A DNA stretch of 64,000 bases, taken from an uncultured Lachnospiraceae bacterium. GTDB lineage: Bacteria; Bacillota; Clostridia; Lachnospirales; Lachnospiraceae. The stretch is taken from contig CAJUDZ010000011.1 in NCBI GenBank assembly GCA_910584965.1, forward strand, positions 41,386-105,385. Reading direction: 5' to 3'. Position numbers and translations under genes: made by a program. The notes under the pieces were generated by a model. The model searched no databases. It was not told the DNA's origin and saw only the letters and a program-made list of their open reading frames with translations. Below are positions 1 to 8,239 of this stretch, piece by piece; the first letter of the stretch is position 1, and each line of letters starts with the position of its first letter.

Positions 1-1
1 C

Positions 2-121
2 CATAAAAAGGAACAGGCAGAGGAACAGTACCGTAACTGTTTTGCTCCGGTGGAAGGTTTTATGGGAATGTTCCGTTTCTCTCATTTTTTAAGAAAACCT
101 CATAAAAAGGTATTAATATAA
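2..121 (+). CDS. Possible 3' end of a plus-strand gene cut by the window edge
   Basis: From base 2 a frame stays open for 39 codons and stops with TAA at 119-121. It would encode the C-terminal end of a protein converging on the PBP gene; the tail reads ...GFMGMFRFSHFLRKPHKK.... No family is recognisable in so short a piece. Its last codons overlap the left arm of the terminator hairpin at 96-144, as at many convergent gene ends. It could be chance open frame; only sequence to the left would decide. Confidence 0.3.
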   Translation, partial: HKKEQAEEQYRNCFAPVEGFMGMFRFSHFLRKPHKKVLI

Positions 122-144
122 TTTATTACCGTTTTTATGAGGTT
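96..144 (-). terminator. Rho-independent terminator of the mraZ-ftsL-PBP cluster
   Basis: Bases 96-112 (AACCTCATAAAAAGGTA) pair with 127-144, with one bulged G. Read on the minus strand the hairpin is followed by TTTTCTT. It lies about 30 bp beyond the PBP stop codon, so the division cluster ends here rather than running on into mraY/murD. Confidence 0.7.
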
Positions 145-173
145 ATTCGTATGATCTGTTACATTTTATCAGG

Positions 174-2390
174 TTATATGCCAAAATCGTCTTCTTGATC
201 TTCTTCGCTGACTTTCGGCGGCTCTCCGACGCCTGTTACCGGCACGTCGCCTTCTCCGCCCGTAATCAAAGCATCTCCATTTACCGACGCCCCCGTCTCG
301 GGGTCAAACAGCTTGCCCGTTCCAGGCTCTTTCAGATACCCGGATTCCGGATCCAGCGGGAACGTTTTCCAGCTCTCCGTATCCGCATTTGATTCAGGCT
401 CCGGTTCTTCTTCCTCCCCTTCATCTCCTTCTTCGCCCTCTTCCTCTGCTCCCGGCTGCTGCATCGTTATCTGCATCTGCAGTTCTTCCAGTTCTTTGAT
501 TTCTTTTTCGGATAATTCTTCTGTCATAAAAATATTCAAATACGGCAGCACTTCCGTCAGAACCGCGCGCACGATTCTTGTCGCATACTTCGCATCGTCC
601 TGCTGCGCCGCATTCGGCCTGTCCACGACAACGTAGATCGCGATTTCCGGGTTATCTATCGGAGCATAACCGAGGAAAGATACAACATACTCCTTATTGC
701 CGCGGGGCAGCGTCTCCGCGGTACCTGTCTTCCCTCCGATCATATAGCCCGCCGGTCTGGCCGTTTTACCGGTTCCCTTCTCACCGCTTACTACCATATT
801 ACAGTATTCCCGTATCGTATCGCTCGTAGACTGGGATACCGTCTGTTTCAGCAGTCTTGGCGTAATATTTTCTACCGTCGCGCCGTCCGAAGTCATGATT
901 CTGCTCACCACATGCGGCTCATAATAGTATCCGCCGTTGATCAGAGAGCAGAAGCCCGTAATCATCTGAATCATCGAAGCGTTGAAACCCTGCCCGAACG
1001 AGCAGGTCGCAAGCTCCGTTTGACGGATATTGTCTTTATTATATACAAGGGAAGCCGTTCTTGACTCTCCCGCAAGGTCGATGTTGGTCTTGAGCCCGAA
1101 GCCGAACAGATGCTGGAAATCGATAAAACGGTCCTTTCCGAGTTTAAACGCCACATGCATCAAAACAACGTTGCAGGAACGCTCGATTCCTTCCGCGACG
1201 GAAATATAACCGTCTCCGTATATCTGATGGCATTTGATTTTGTAATCGCCCACTTCCAGACGCCCTTCACAGTTAAATTTCTCTTCTCCCGTAATTGCAC
1301 CTGTCTCAAGCGCCGCCGCCACCGTAAACGGTTTGGATACGGAGCCCGGTTCATAGGTATCTGTGATGCAGAAGTTCTTCCAGAGGGCGTCCAGATGCCT
1401 GTACATCGCTTCGTCATCCATCGCGCTGATTTTTTCCGCCGTCAGATATTCCCCGGTCCGCTTCCATTCCGCATCCAGTTCCGGCATGCCGATCAGGTTA
1501 TCCGTATTTCTCGTATCGTTCAGATCATAATTTGGATAGCTGGCCATTGCGAGGATATTGCCGGTATTTACCTCCATAATGATGCAGCCGACATTATGTG
1601 CTCCGTTGCCTTCCCGGACATTGTCCTTATATTCTTCATTAAATTCCAGCAGATGCTTTTCCACAATGCTTTGAATGTTTCCGTCTATCGTGGTCTGGAT
1701 ATTATATCCGTCGATGGCGGGAATCGTCGTCCGCTGCAAATTGGAATCATCGTTCAGATAACCATACTTGCGGCCGTTCGTACCGCACAGAATATCATTA
1801 TAATACTCTTCCAGACCATACTGTCCCGCATTATCACTTGTCGTAAAACCGATCACGTCACAGGCAAGCGATCCGTTCGGATACTCCCTTTTATACTCGT
1901 CCTCAAACCAGATGCCCTTGATATGAGAACCGTTCTCCTCATCGTTTTGCAATGCCTTAAATTTTTCCACCTGATCGTATTCCAGACGTCTTGCAAGTAC
2001 ATAATAAGAAGAATTGGGATGCGAAGCGATATATTCCCGCACCTTTCCCGTATCGATATTAAACGCGGTGCGCAGCGCATTCAGCGTAGGCTCCAGATTC
2101 TCCTCATCATCCATCAACACCTTCGTGTCCAGAATAACATTGTAGACTTTATTGCTGATCGCCAGAACCGTACCGTTGGCATCCAGTATTTCACCGCGTT
2201 TAAAAGGTATTGTCACAGAATCATATTCAAGCTGTGACAATACCTGCTTTTTATAATCGTTTCCTTTATCCTTATTAATTAAAATCAGCCGGACGCTCAA
2301 AGCGATGAAAGCCGCCAGTACACATAAAAAAAGTACCATGAGCTTACGCTGCATCCAGAATTTAAATTTACTCGCATGTCCCTGTTTCAT
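174..2390 (-). CDS. Penicillin-binding protein, class B transpeptidase (FtsI/SpoVD type)
   Basis: Septal or spore-cortex type peptidoglycan transpeptidase. One N-terminal membrane helix (about residues 16-36) is followed by a PBP dimerisation domain and a transpeptidase domain carrying all three penicillin-binding motifs: SVSK near residue 350, SCN near 404 and KTG near 552. The start is the ATG at 2390, preceded by GGAG; a TTG 15 bases upstream has no better support. The C-terminus is unusual: after the catalytic domain come about 90 residues rich in Glu/Asp/Gly/Pro, and there are no PASTA repeats, unlike typical SpoVD. It is the last gene of mraZ-rsmH-ftsL-PBP. Position makes an FtsI/PBP2B role in division likely; a SpoVD role cannot be excluded. 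Confidence 0.93.
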   Translation of the reverse strand: MKQGHASKFKFWMQRKLMVLFLCVLAAFIALSVRLILINKDKGNDYKKQVLSQLEYDSVTIPFKRGEILDANGTVLAISNKVYNVILDTKVLMDDEENLEPTLNALRTAFNIDTGKVREYIASHPNSSYYVLARRLEYDQVEKFKALQNDEENGSHIKGIWFEDEYKREYPNGSLACDVIGFTTSDNAGQYGLEEYYNDILCGTNGRKYGYLNDDSNLQRTTIPAIDGYNIQTTIDGNIQSIVEKHLLEFNEEYKDNVREGNGAHNVGCIIMEVNTGNILAMASYPNYDLNDTRNTDNLIGMPELDAEWKRTGEYLTAEKISAMDDEAMYRHLDALWKNFCITDTYEPGSVSKPFTVAAALETGAITGEEKFNCEGRLEVGDYKIKCHQIYGDGYISVAEGIERSCNVVLMHVAFKLGKDRFIDFQHLFGFGLKTNIDLAGESRTASLVYNKDNIRQTELATCSFGQGFNASMIQMITGFCSLINGGYYYEPHVVSRIMTSDGATVENITPRLLKQTVSQSTSDTIREYCNMVVSGEKGTGKTARPAGYMIGGKTGTAETLPRGNKEYVVSFLGYAPIDNPEIAIYVVVDRPNAAQQDDAKYATRIVRAVLTEVLPYLNIFMTEELSEKEIKELEELQMQITMQQPGAEEEGEEGDEGEEEEPEPESNADTESWKTFPLDPESGYLKEPGTGKLFDPETGASVNGDALITGGEGDVPVTGVGEPPKVSEEDQEDDFGI

Positions 2391-2416
2391 ACAATATTTC
2401 TCCAATCGGCATCCGT

Positions 2417-3037
2417 TCAGTCCGGAATTGGCGCTACCTGTTTGACATAATCATTATTTTCGCTCTGGAAAACCACAATCTGTCCTTCTTCCGCATACTG
2501 CATGCCAAGTTCCTGAATCGCAATCCTTCTGACTTCCTCCAGATCAATACTGCTCGTAATTCTGTTATATTCTTCATCGTTTGCAAGCTTTAAATCGTTT
2601 AATTCTCCCTCTAACGCCGCAATTCTTTTGATGCTGTTCGTAATATCGGACTGAAGACCGATATAGCCAACCAGAATACAACCTGTCGCAAACAGGGCGG
2701 CGCTCAGAAACAGCACGTAGCCCAGACTCATATGCTCTGCTTTTTCTCTGTTTTTTCTTGCCGTATTGCTTAATTTTTTCTTAGGACTCTGCTCGATTTC
2801 TCTCGTAACATCCAGCTTTCTTACCGCGCTGCCCTGTATATAATGTGTGCGCCCGCCGGACTGCTGGCTTCTTCTGCTCTGCGTATTAGAACCGCTTCGC
2901 ATGCTCATGCCGCTCTGTGCAGTGCTTTTCTGCGCATGTGCATTGTTTTTCTGCGCATGTGCATTGTTTTTCTGCGCATGTGCACTTCGTCCGCCCTGCA
3001 TTCGCGCGCCGGATGTTCTTTCCCGAACTGCTGCCAT
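2417..3037 (-). CDS. ftsL: FtsL-like septum protein with repetitive N-terminal tail
   Basis: A 206-residue single-pass protein. A long basic, Gln/Ser/Asn-rich cytoplasmic tail (1-104) leads to one membrane helix (about 106-128), then a short extracytoplasmic coiled coil (about 129-165). This is the FtsL/DivIC layout, and the position between rsmH and the PBP fits FtsL, which scaffolds the divisome synthase. The start is the ATG at 3037 after GAGAGGAA; a TTG lies 21 bases upstream. Residues 20-37 contain a tandem repeat of AHAQKNN. FtsL sequences diverge strongly, so the call leans on topology and gene order. Confidence 0.8.
   Translation of the reverse strand: MAAVRERTSGARMQGGRSAHAQKNNAHAQKNNAHAQKSTAQSGMSMRSGSNTQSRRSQQSGGRTHYIQGSAVRKLDVTREIEQSPKKKLSNTARKNREKAEHMSLGYVLFLSAALFATGCILVGYIGLQSDITNSIKRIAALEGELNDLKLANDEEYNRITSSIDLEEVRRIAIQELGMQYAEEGQIVVFQSENNDYVKQVAPIPD
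2925..2985 (-). repeat. 21-bp in-frame tandem repeat inside ftsL
   Basis: A 21-bp unit containing CTGCGCATGTGCA is repeated almost three times with exact 21-base spacing (the CTGCGC cores start at 2930, 2951 and 2972). Because the period is a multiple of three, copies add or drop the heptad AHAQKNN without a frameshift. Confidence 0.9.
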
Positions 3038-3085
3038 ACTGCTATATTCCTCTCTCAATTCCGATTTCGCACGGTTTCCATGCGA

Positions 3086-4030
3086 TTATATACTTCCGCC
3101 CCGCTCAAAGACTCTCAGCTTTGCGCTCTTGGCTCTTCTGTTTTCCGCGATCTCTTCTTCGGACGGTAAAATCGGCTTCCTTGTAATCGATTTTCCCTTC
3201 GATACTCTGCCGCATGTACAGACCGGAAATTCCGGCGGACAAATACACGGATTTTCATTCTCCCGGAAGGCCGATTTGACAATCCGGTCTTCCAGCGAAT
3301 GGAAGGTGATGATGCAGAGCCTTCCCCCTGGATTCAACATTTCAATAAACTCGTCCAACGAATTTTTTAAAACCTCCAGTTCCCGGTTGCATTCGATGCG
3401 AATCGCCTGAAAAGTCCTTTTGGATGGATGTCCCCCTTCTTTCCGCATTTTCGCTGGTATCGCCGCTTTGATGATTTCGTTCAGTTCCCCCGTTGTTTCC
3501 AGGGGCCTGTCCTTTCTCGCCAGCACAATATGTTTTGCGATATTTTTGGCAAATTTTTCTTCTCCGTAGTCCCGGATAACCCGGTAAAGCTCCATTTCCG
3601 AATAAGTATTGACGATTTCCTTCGCGCTGACCGACTGCCGCGTATCCATGCGCATATCGAGCGCCGCGTCATACTGATAGGAAAAACCTCTTTCAACCTG
3701 GTCAAGCTGGTAAGAGGATACGCCGAGGTCTAATACGATGCCGTCCGCTTTGTCAACACCTATGCTTCGCAGCGCGTTTTTTGCATTACAGTAATTATCC
3801 CTGATAATCGTAACTTTTTCCCGAAAAGGTTCCAGCCTTTTTTCGGCCGCCAGAATGGCTTCCCCGTCCTGATCGATGCCGATCAGCCTGCCCTTTTCTG
3901 TCAGCCTGGAGGCGATTTGATAAGAATGCCCGCCGCCTCCAAGCGTTCCGTCTATGTAGATTCCTTCGGGTCTTACCCTCAGATTCCGTATTGTCTCTTC
4001 CAATAAAACCGATGTATGTTTAAACTCCAT
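3086..4030 (-). CDS. rsmH: 16S rRNA (cytosine-1402-N4) methyltransferase RsmH
   Basis: Full-length (314 aa) MraW/RsmH. The opening HTSVLLEET and IDGTLGGGGHS are the family's signature and SAM-binding loop; DLGVSSYQLD and ITFHSLEDRIVK are later conserved blocks. It methylates N4 of C1402 in the ribosomal P site using S-adenosylmethionine. It lies 18 bp after mraZ and before ftsL, the classic dcw order, so it is almost certainly co-transcribed and under MraZ control. The ATG at 4030 follows AGGAAAC. Confidence 0.97.
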   Translation of the reverse strand: MEFKHTSVLLEETIRNLRVRPEGIYIDGTLGGGGHSYQIASRLTEKGRLIGIDQDGEAILAAEKRLEPFREKVTIIRDNYCNAKNALRSIGVDKADGIVLDLGVSSYQLDQVERGFSYQYDAALDMRMDTRQSVSAKEIVNTYSEMELYRVIRDYGEEKFAKNIAKHIVLARKDRPLETTGELNEIIKAAIPAKMRKEGGHPSKRTFQAIRIECNRELEVLKNSLDEFIEMLNPGGRLCIITFHSLEDRIVKSAFRENENPCICPPEFPVCTCGRVSKGKSITRKPILPSEEEIAENRRAKSAKLRVFERGGSI

Positions 4031-4048
4031 TTTGTTTCCTGTGTCCCT

Positions 4049-4480
4049 CTAAATACCAAGCCCAAGCTCGGCCATGTGCTCCGCTATCTCGTCCATATCA
4101 TCATAAGCCGCCATTCCGTCGAAACGTTCTTTGCTCCAGATTTCGATTCTGCTCCCGACGCCGATCAGAACGACATCCTTATTCAATTCCGCAAATTCTC
4201 TCAGTACATTAGGCACCAGGATTCTTCCCTGTTTATCTACCTCTGCTTCCGTTGCTCCGGCCAGGAAAAAACGTACAAACTTTCTGGCATCTTTATTGGT
4301 AAGGGGCAGCGATTTCAGCTTTTCTTCAAATACATTCCACTCTGCGTTGTCATACACAAACAGACAGCCATCCAATCCTTTCGTCACCACGAAAACGTCT
4401 CCCAGCGCTTCGCGGAATTTGGATGGAACGATCAGCCTGCCTTTTGCATCGATTGTGTGATTGTATTCTCCCATAAACAT
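4049..4480 (-). CDS. mraZ: Transcriptional regulator MraZ
   Basis: MraZ binds repeats in its own promoter with two SpoVT/AbrB-like half domains. The protein starts MFMGEYNHTIDAKGRL, the typical N-terminus; the ATG at 4480 is chosen because family members begin there and a GGTG-type site lies just upstream (in-frame ATG 4483 and TTG 4486 are alternatives). Length (143 aa) is normal. It is the first gene of the division cluster, and four putative MraZ boxes sit 71-110 bp upstream, so it probably autoregulates the whole operon. Confidence 0.96.
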   Translation of the reverse strand: MFMGEYNHTIDAKGRLIVPSKFREALGDVFVVTKGLDGCLFVYDNAEWNVFEEKLKSLPLTNKDARKFVRFFLAGATEAEVDKQGRILVPNVLREFAELNKDVVLIGVGSRIEIWSKERFDGMAAYDDMDEIAEHMAELGLGI

Positions 4481-4550
4481 CATCAATCACCTGCCATAAA
4501 GTGTCTGCCACGGTCTGCTTCCAAAGGGTCGATGTGAATCGCTTATATTC

Positions 4551-4590
4551 ACCACTTTGAACCACTTCGCTCCACTTTCCACCACTTCGA
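4551..4590 (-). promoter_or_regulatory. Four MraZ-type boxes, 10-bp period
   Basis: On the minus strand the hexamer AAGTGG occurs four times at exact 10-bp spacing (CCACTT on the plus strand at 4552, 4562, 4572 and 4582). MraZ operators are known to be short GTG-containing repeats about 10 bp apart. The array lies directly downstream of the predicted -10 box, so bound MraZ would cover the transcription start. Confidence 0.85.
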
Positions 4591-4595
4591 ATATT

Positions 4596-4624
4596 ATTTT
4601 ATATTAAAACAGATCATTATGCAA
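4596..4624 (-). promoter_or_regulatory. Predicted sigma-A promoter of mraZ
   Basis: On the minus strand, -35 TTGCAT (4619-4624), a 17-bp spacer and -10 TAAAAT (4596-4601), immediately before the MraZ boxes. Confidence 0.75.
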
Positions 4625-4658
4625 GTAAAAACAGGAGGTTTTTCTAAAATCACCGCGC

Positions 4659-4694
4659 AAAAAAAACAGAGGCGGCATCTCATGCCGGCCTCTG
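4659..4694 (-). terminator. Rho-independent terminator downstream of lgt
   Basis: CAGAGGC-GGCAT (4667-4678) pairs with ATGCC-GCCTCTG (4682-4694) around a 3-base loop with one bulged G. Eight A residues (4659-4666) give a T8 run on the minus strand. It lies about 140 bp beyond the lgt stop; I see no gene in 4695-4832. Confidence 0.85.
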
Positions 4695-4832
4695 TCTGTG
4701 CCCATCTTATATCGCTTTTTCAGCCCTTAAATTCTTTTCCCAAATCCGCTTCCTGCCATATTTTCCGCAGGACAGCGCAATGTTATATCCGCTCCTTGTG
4801 TCCCCTTGTCCGCCAATGGGATTATCATTTTT

Positions 4833-5732
4833 TTAGTTATTATCTGTTTTATTTTTCGTTTTTCCATCATTCTTTTTCAAACGATACCGGATTATGAAAT
4901 CCGCCGCCGCGGATACCACCACAAAAATCAGCGCGAGCAGCTGAGATACCGGAATGGTCGTTCCGGCAAGGTAAAGCTGGTCGGTACGGATACCTTCTAT
5001 CCAGAATCTTCCAAGCCCGTACCCTCCCAGATAAAGAAGACATATCTCTCCGTCAAATTTCTTATGTTTCCGGTACAGCAGCATGAGTCCCATCAACGCC
5101 AGATTCCACAGCCCTTCATATAAAAAGGTGGGATGTACCTGAATATAATTTGTTCCGTCCAAAATATGAGCCGCTACATTGGCCGAAATATCCCTGCTTC
5201 TGACCGCCTCGATCGGAAGCCGCATGGCAAGCAGGCTGTCCGTATATTCCCCAAACACTTCCCGGTTCAGAAAATTGCCCCAGCGGCCGATCACCTGTCC
5301 AAGCACAAGCCCTGGCATACAGATATCGCCAAGCTGTAAAAAAGAAATCTTCTTAATCCGGCAATACACATACAATGTGATAAACGCGGCGATTACCGCG
5401 CCGTAAATCGCAAGGCCGCCATGCCGTAAATTCAGAATCTCCAGGAGATTGTTTTTATACATGTCCCATTCGAAGATCACATAATAGATTCTGGCACCGA
5501 TAATGGAAAAAATCAGGGCATACAGTATAAAATCCCAGACAATATCCGGATCTTTCTTTTCCCGCTTTGCCACATGCGCCGCCATAAGCACGCCGCTCAA
5601 CACGCCAAGCCCGATCATTACGCCGTACAGCGCGATCTGGAATCCGAAAACGCTGAATGATTTCGGTACATTTTCCAAATAAAGCCCGATATTCGGAAAC
5701 GCGATATCCGCGCTGTTCATAATATCCTTCAT
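4833..5732 (-). CDS. lgt: Prolipoprotein diacylglyceryl transferase Lgt
   Basis: Integral membrane enzyme that moves diacylglycerol from phosphatidylglycerol to the lipobox cysteine of prolipoproteins, the first step of lipoprotein maturation. The family signature GRWGNFLNREVFG is intact, preceded by HGGLAIYGA, with about seven membrane helices. Length (299 aa) is normal, with a Lys/Asn-rich tail. The ATG at 5732 follows AGGAAGG. It is about 30 bp after ychF and probably co-transcribed with it. Clients in this window would include the solute-binding lipoprotein and the lipoprotein at 48 kb. Confidence 0.96.
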   Translation of the reverse strand: MKDIMNSADIAFPNIGLYLENVPKSFSVFGFQIALYGVMIGLGVLSGVLMAAHVAKREKKDPDIVWDFILYALIFSIIGARIYYVIFEWDMYKNNLLEILNLRHGGLAIYGAVIAAFITLYVYCRIKKISFLQLGDICMPGLVLGQVIGRWGNFLNREVFGEYTDSLLAMRLPIEAVRSRDISANVAAHILDGTNYIQVHPTFLYEGLWNLALMGLMLLYRKHKKFDGEICLLYLGGYGLGRFWIEGIRTDQLYLAGTTIPVSQLLALIFVVVSAAADFIIRYRLKKNDGKTKNKTDNN

Positions 5733-5766
5733 GTTTTTTCCTTCCTATATATAATTATTCGATGCA

Positions 5767-6864
5767 CTAGACATTAAAACGGAACAAAATTACATCTCCG
5801 TCCTTCACGACATACTCTTTGCCTTCCATACCGACAAGCCCTTTTTCCCTGGCGGCCGCAAGAGACCCCTGTTCCAGCAGATCTTTATAGTTCACAACCT
5901 CCGCTTTGATAAAACCCCTTTCGAAATCGGTATGTATCTTACCGGCCGCCTGCGGCGCCTTCGTACCGATCTTAATCGTCCACGCTCTTGTCTCGTCTTC
6001 TCCGGCGGTTAAAAAGCTCATCAGCCCCAGAATATGATAGCTCGCCTTAATCAGTTTCTGCAGACCGGACTCCTTTAATCCCAAATCCTCCAGAAACATA
6101 GCCGTCTCTTCCTCGTCCAGCTCCGCGATCTCCTGTTCAATCTGCGCGCAGATCACGAAGACTTCACTGTCATTCTCCGATGCGAAAGCCCGCACACGGG
6201 ATACCTGTCCGTTTCCGGCACCGTCGTCTGCCAGATCTTCTTCCGCAACGTTTGCCGCAAAAATAACCGGCTTATAGGTCAGCAGATTATAGGATGCAAG
6301 CAGCGCCTGCTCGTCTTCGTCTTCCGTCTCGAAACTACTCGCCAGTTTTCCCGCTTCCAGATGGGCTTTGATCTTCTCCAGCAGCGCAAACTCTTTTCCG
6401 AGCGTTTTATCCATTCTCGCGCCTTTGCCCACTTTGGCAATTCTTCTTTCCAGTATTTCCAGATCGGAAAAAATAAGCTCCAGATTGATTGTCTCAATAT
6501 CCCGCATCGGGTCGATGGAGCCGTCCACATGCACGATATTGGAATCCTCGAAGCAGCGCACCACATGGACAACCGCATCCACTTCCCGGATATTGCTCAG
6601 AAACTGGTTGCCAAGACCTTCTCCTTTGGACGCGCCCTTCACAAGTCCGGCAATATCCACAAATTCGATCGTTGCCGGCGTTACCTTTTTGGACCGGTAC
6701 ATGTCTCCAAGCAGCTTCAGCCGTTCGTCGGGAACGGCCACGATACCGATATTCGGATCTATGGTACAGAACGGATAATTGGCCGATTCCGCACCCGCTT
6801 TTGTTAATGAATTAAATAACGTACTTTTTCCGACGTTTGGCAGACCTACGATTCCGAGTTTCAT
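5767..6864 (-). CDS. ychF: Ribosome-associated P-loop ATPase YchF
   Basis: Obg-family ATPase (365 aa, full length). The P-loop GLPNVGKST is at the N-terminus, followed by DIAGLVKGAS (switch/Walker B region), a central alpha-helical insertion and a C-terminal TGS domain ending in KDGDVILFRFNV. YchF binds ribosomes and prefers ATP over GTP; it is linked to oxidative-stress control. A strong AAGGAGG lies about 11 bases before the ATG. The upstream stretch to rsgA is non-coding and repetitive. Confidence 0.96.
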   Translation of the reverse strand: MKLGIVGLPNVGKSTLFNSLTKAGAESANYPFCTIDPNIGIVAVPDERLKLLGDMYRSKKVTPATIEFVDIAGLVKGASKGEGLGNQFLSNIREVDAVVHVVRCFEDSNIVHVDGSIDPMRDIETINLELIFSDLEILERRIAKVGKGARMDKTLGKEFALLEKIKAHLEAGKLASSFETEDEDEQALLASYNLLTYKPVIFAANVAEEDLADDGAGNGQVSRVRAFASENDSEVFVICAQIEQEIAELDEEETAMFLEDLGLKESGLQKLIKASYHILGLMSFLTAGEDETRAWTIKIGTKAPQAAGKIHTDFERGFIKAEVVNYKDLLEQGSLAAAREKGLVGMEGKEYVVKDGDVILFRFNV

Positions 6865-6904
6865 ATCTATTTATATCCTCCTTAAAAACCTTGATTTTAT
6901 GCAA

Positions 6905-7090
6905 GTTTAGCCTTTCAAGGCTTTGGTTACGTACCAATTTACGTACCAATCTGAACCATTCAAAATTTCAAAATAGATTTTTGAGCCATGCTTGCATGAG
7001 CGGAAATATCTATTTGAAATTTTAGTTGGCGAAGCCAGCGAGCGAAAAAACGAATGTTTTCGAGCTACGTGGTTCAGATATTAAACCACC
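6905..7090. repeat. Intergenic inverted-repeat block, scar-like
   Basis: Between ychF and rsgA about 490 bp hold no full gene. Seen here: direct duplication of TTACGTACCAAT; long imperfect inverted repeats (CTGAACCA near 6952 with TGGTTCAG near 7071; AAAATTTCAAA near 6962 with TTTGAAATTTT near 7013); an inner palindrome CATGCTTGCATG (6988-6999); and the small hairpins AGCCTTTCAAGGCT (6909-6922) and CGAAAAAACG...GTTTTCG. This nesting looks like a miniature mobile element or an excision scar. I cannot assign a family. Confidence 0.5.
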
Positions 7091-7111
7091 TTGCGAGACG
7101 CTGCAATTTTT

Positions 7112-7138
7112 TCAATTTCCTTTTAAGTTTTTCCCCAT
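7112..7138 (-). pseudogene. Eight-codon ORF with strong RBS, possible integrase-start relic
   Basis: AAAGGAG (7147-7153) sits 8 bases before an ATG that reads MGKNLKGN and stops. A plausible promoter (TATACT -10) lies upstream. From memory, tyrosine integrases of Lachnospiraceae elements often begin MGK(D/N)LKGK, so this may be the stump of a deleted integrase gene joined to the inverted-repeat block. The match is only about seven residues, so this is weak; it could also be a leader peptide. Confidence 0.3.
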
Positions 7139-7233
7139 AGTAAAAGCTCCTTTCAAAAAAGAGCCTTAACACTTACGTCAGTATAGCATATCAAAGCTCA
7201 AAAGTAAATTGCAGGATTTTTATATTTCCGCAC

Positions 7234-7258
7234 AAAAAAAGCACCCCAAAAGGTGCTT
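7234..7258 (-). terminator. Terminator at the end of the murE-rsgA operon
   Basis: AAGCACC (7239-7245) pairs with GGTGCTT (7252-7258); the upstream A7 gives a T7 run on the minus strand. It lies about 100 bp past the rsgA stop. Confidence 0.85.
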
Positions 7259-7354
7259 GTCACAATTCTGTTTTTGTTTTTTATTTTTTATACTGTATGA
7301 AACGACAGAACAGATGCAAAATCCCTGAAAACATTGAAAACCCGGAAATTCCAT

Positions 7355-8233
7355 TTAATAACGTCTGATATCTTTTAACTCCTGATACAGCGCCTTATAA
7401 TTATCATAGCGCACCCGGCTGATCAGCCCCTGCTCCACCGCCGCCTTTACGCCGCAGTCAGGCTCGCTGATATGGGCACAGCCGCCAAATCTGCAGGCCG
7501 GTTCGTACCGTTCAAATTCCGGGTAAAAGCCGCTCAGCTCTTCTTTCCTGATTTCCGCAATATGCAGAGACGTGAATCCGGGCGTATCCATGATATAGGT
7601 GTTTTCCCCGAGCGCGATCATCTCGGAATGTCTGGTAGTATGCTTTCCTCTTTCGATTTTCCGGCTGATGCTCCCGGTCTCCATGCCGGCTTCCGGGGCC
7701 AGCGCATTGATGATCGTCGATTTGCCTACGCCGCTCGGCCCGGCCAGCGCCGTAGTGCGTCCGGTCAGCAGGCTTCTCAGTTCTTCCAGGCCTTCCTTCT
7801 TTCCGGCGCTGACAAACAGCACTCTGTAACCGCATGTTTCATAGGCTCTGACGAGCGCAGCCTTTTCCGCTTCCGTCGCAATATCCTGTTTATTAAAACA
7901 GATGACGCTCGTCAGTTTCTGCTGCTCCATCCGGATCAAAAAGCGGTCTAACAGCCGGAAATCCGGGGCAGGCTTCACGATCGCAAAAATCACTAGAGCC
8001 TGATCGATATTGGCCACCGCCGGACGGAGCAGTTCGCTCCCTCTCGGCAAGATCTCCGTGATGTTTCCTTCTTTTTCCTGATCATCCAGTATCGTCACGG
8101 AAACGTTATCCCCCACAAGCGGTTTGATCTGCTGGTTACGGAAAACGCCCCTTGCCTTACATTCATAAACGCCTTTGTCCTCTATATGCACATAATAAAA
8201 TCCCGCAATTCCCTTAATTATCTTTCCAGTCAT
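7355..8233 (-). CDS. rsgA: Ribosome small-subunit GTPase RsgA
   Basis: Circularly permuted GTPase (292 aa) acting in late 30S maturation. An N-terminal OB fold is followed by G4 (FNKQD), G1 (GPSGVGKST) and G3 (DTPGF) in permuted order, then a zinc knuckle CRFGGCAHISEPDC near the C-terminus. It starts 6 bp after the PASTA kinase stop and is the last gene of the long operon. RsgA homologues are known substrates of PASTA kinases, so the neighbourhood fits. Confidence 0.96.
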   Translation of the reverse strand: MTGKIIKGIAGFYYVHIEDKGVYECKARGVFRNQQIKPLVGDNVSVTILDDQEKEGNITEILPRGSELLRPAVANIDQALVIFAIVKPAPDFRLLDRFLIRMEQQKLTSVICFNKQDIATEAEKAALVRAYETCGYRVLFVSAGKKEGLEELRSLLTGRTTALAGPSGVGKSTIINALAPEAGMETGSISRKIERGKHTTRHSEMIALGENTYIMDTPGFTSLHIAEIRKEELSGFYPEFERYEPACRFGGCAHISEPDCGVKAAVEQGLISRVRYDNYKALYQELKDIRRY

Positions 8234-8239
8234 TCATCC

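Noticed and set aside
1110..2237. Plus-strand 375-codon open frame
   Set aside because: It lies antisense inside the PBP gene, has no ribosome site and encodes an Arg/Ile/His-rich sequence typical of reverse-frame shadows.
4725..4830. 33-codon minus-strand ORF right after lgt (MIIPLADKGTQG...)
   Set aside because: No ribosome binding site, atypical composition, and it starts 4 bases past the lgt stop by chance.
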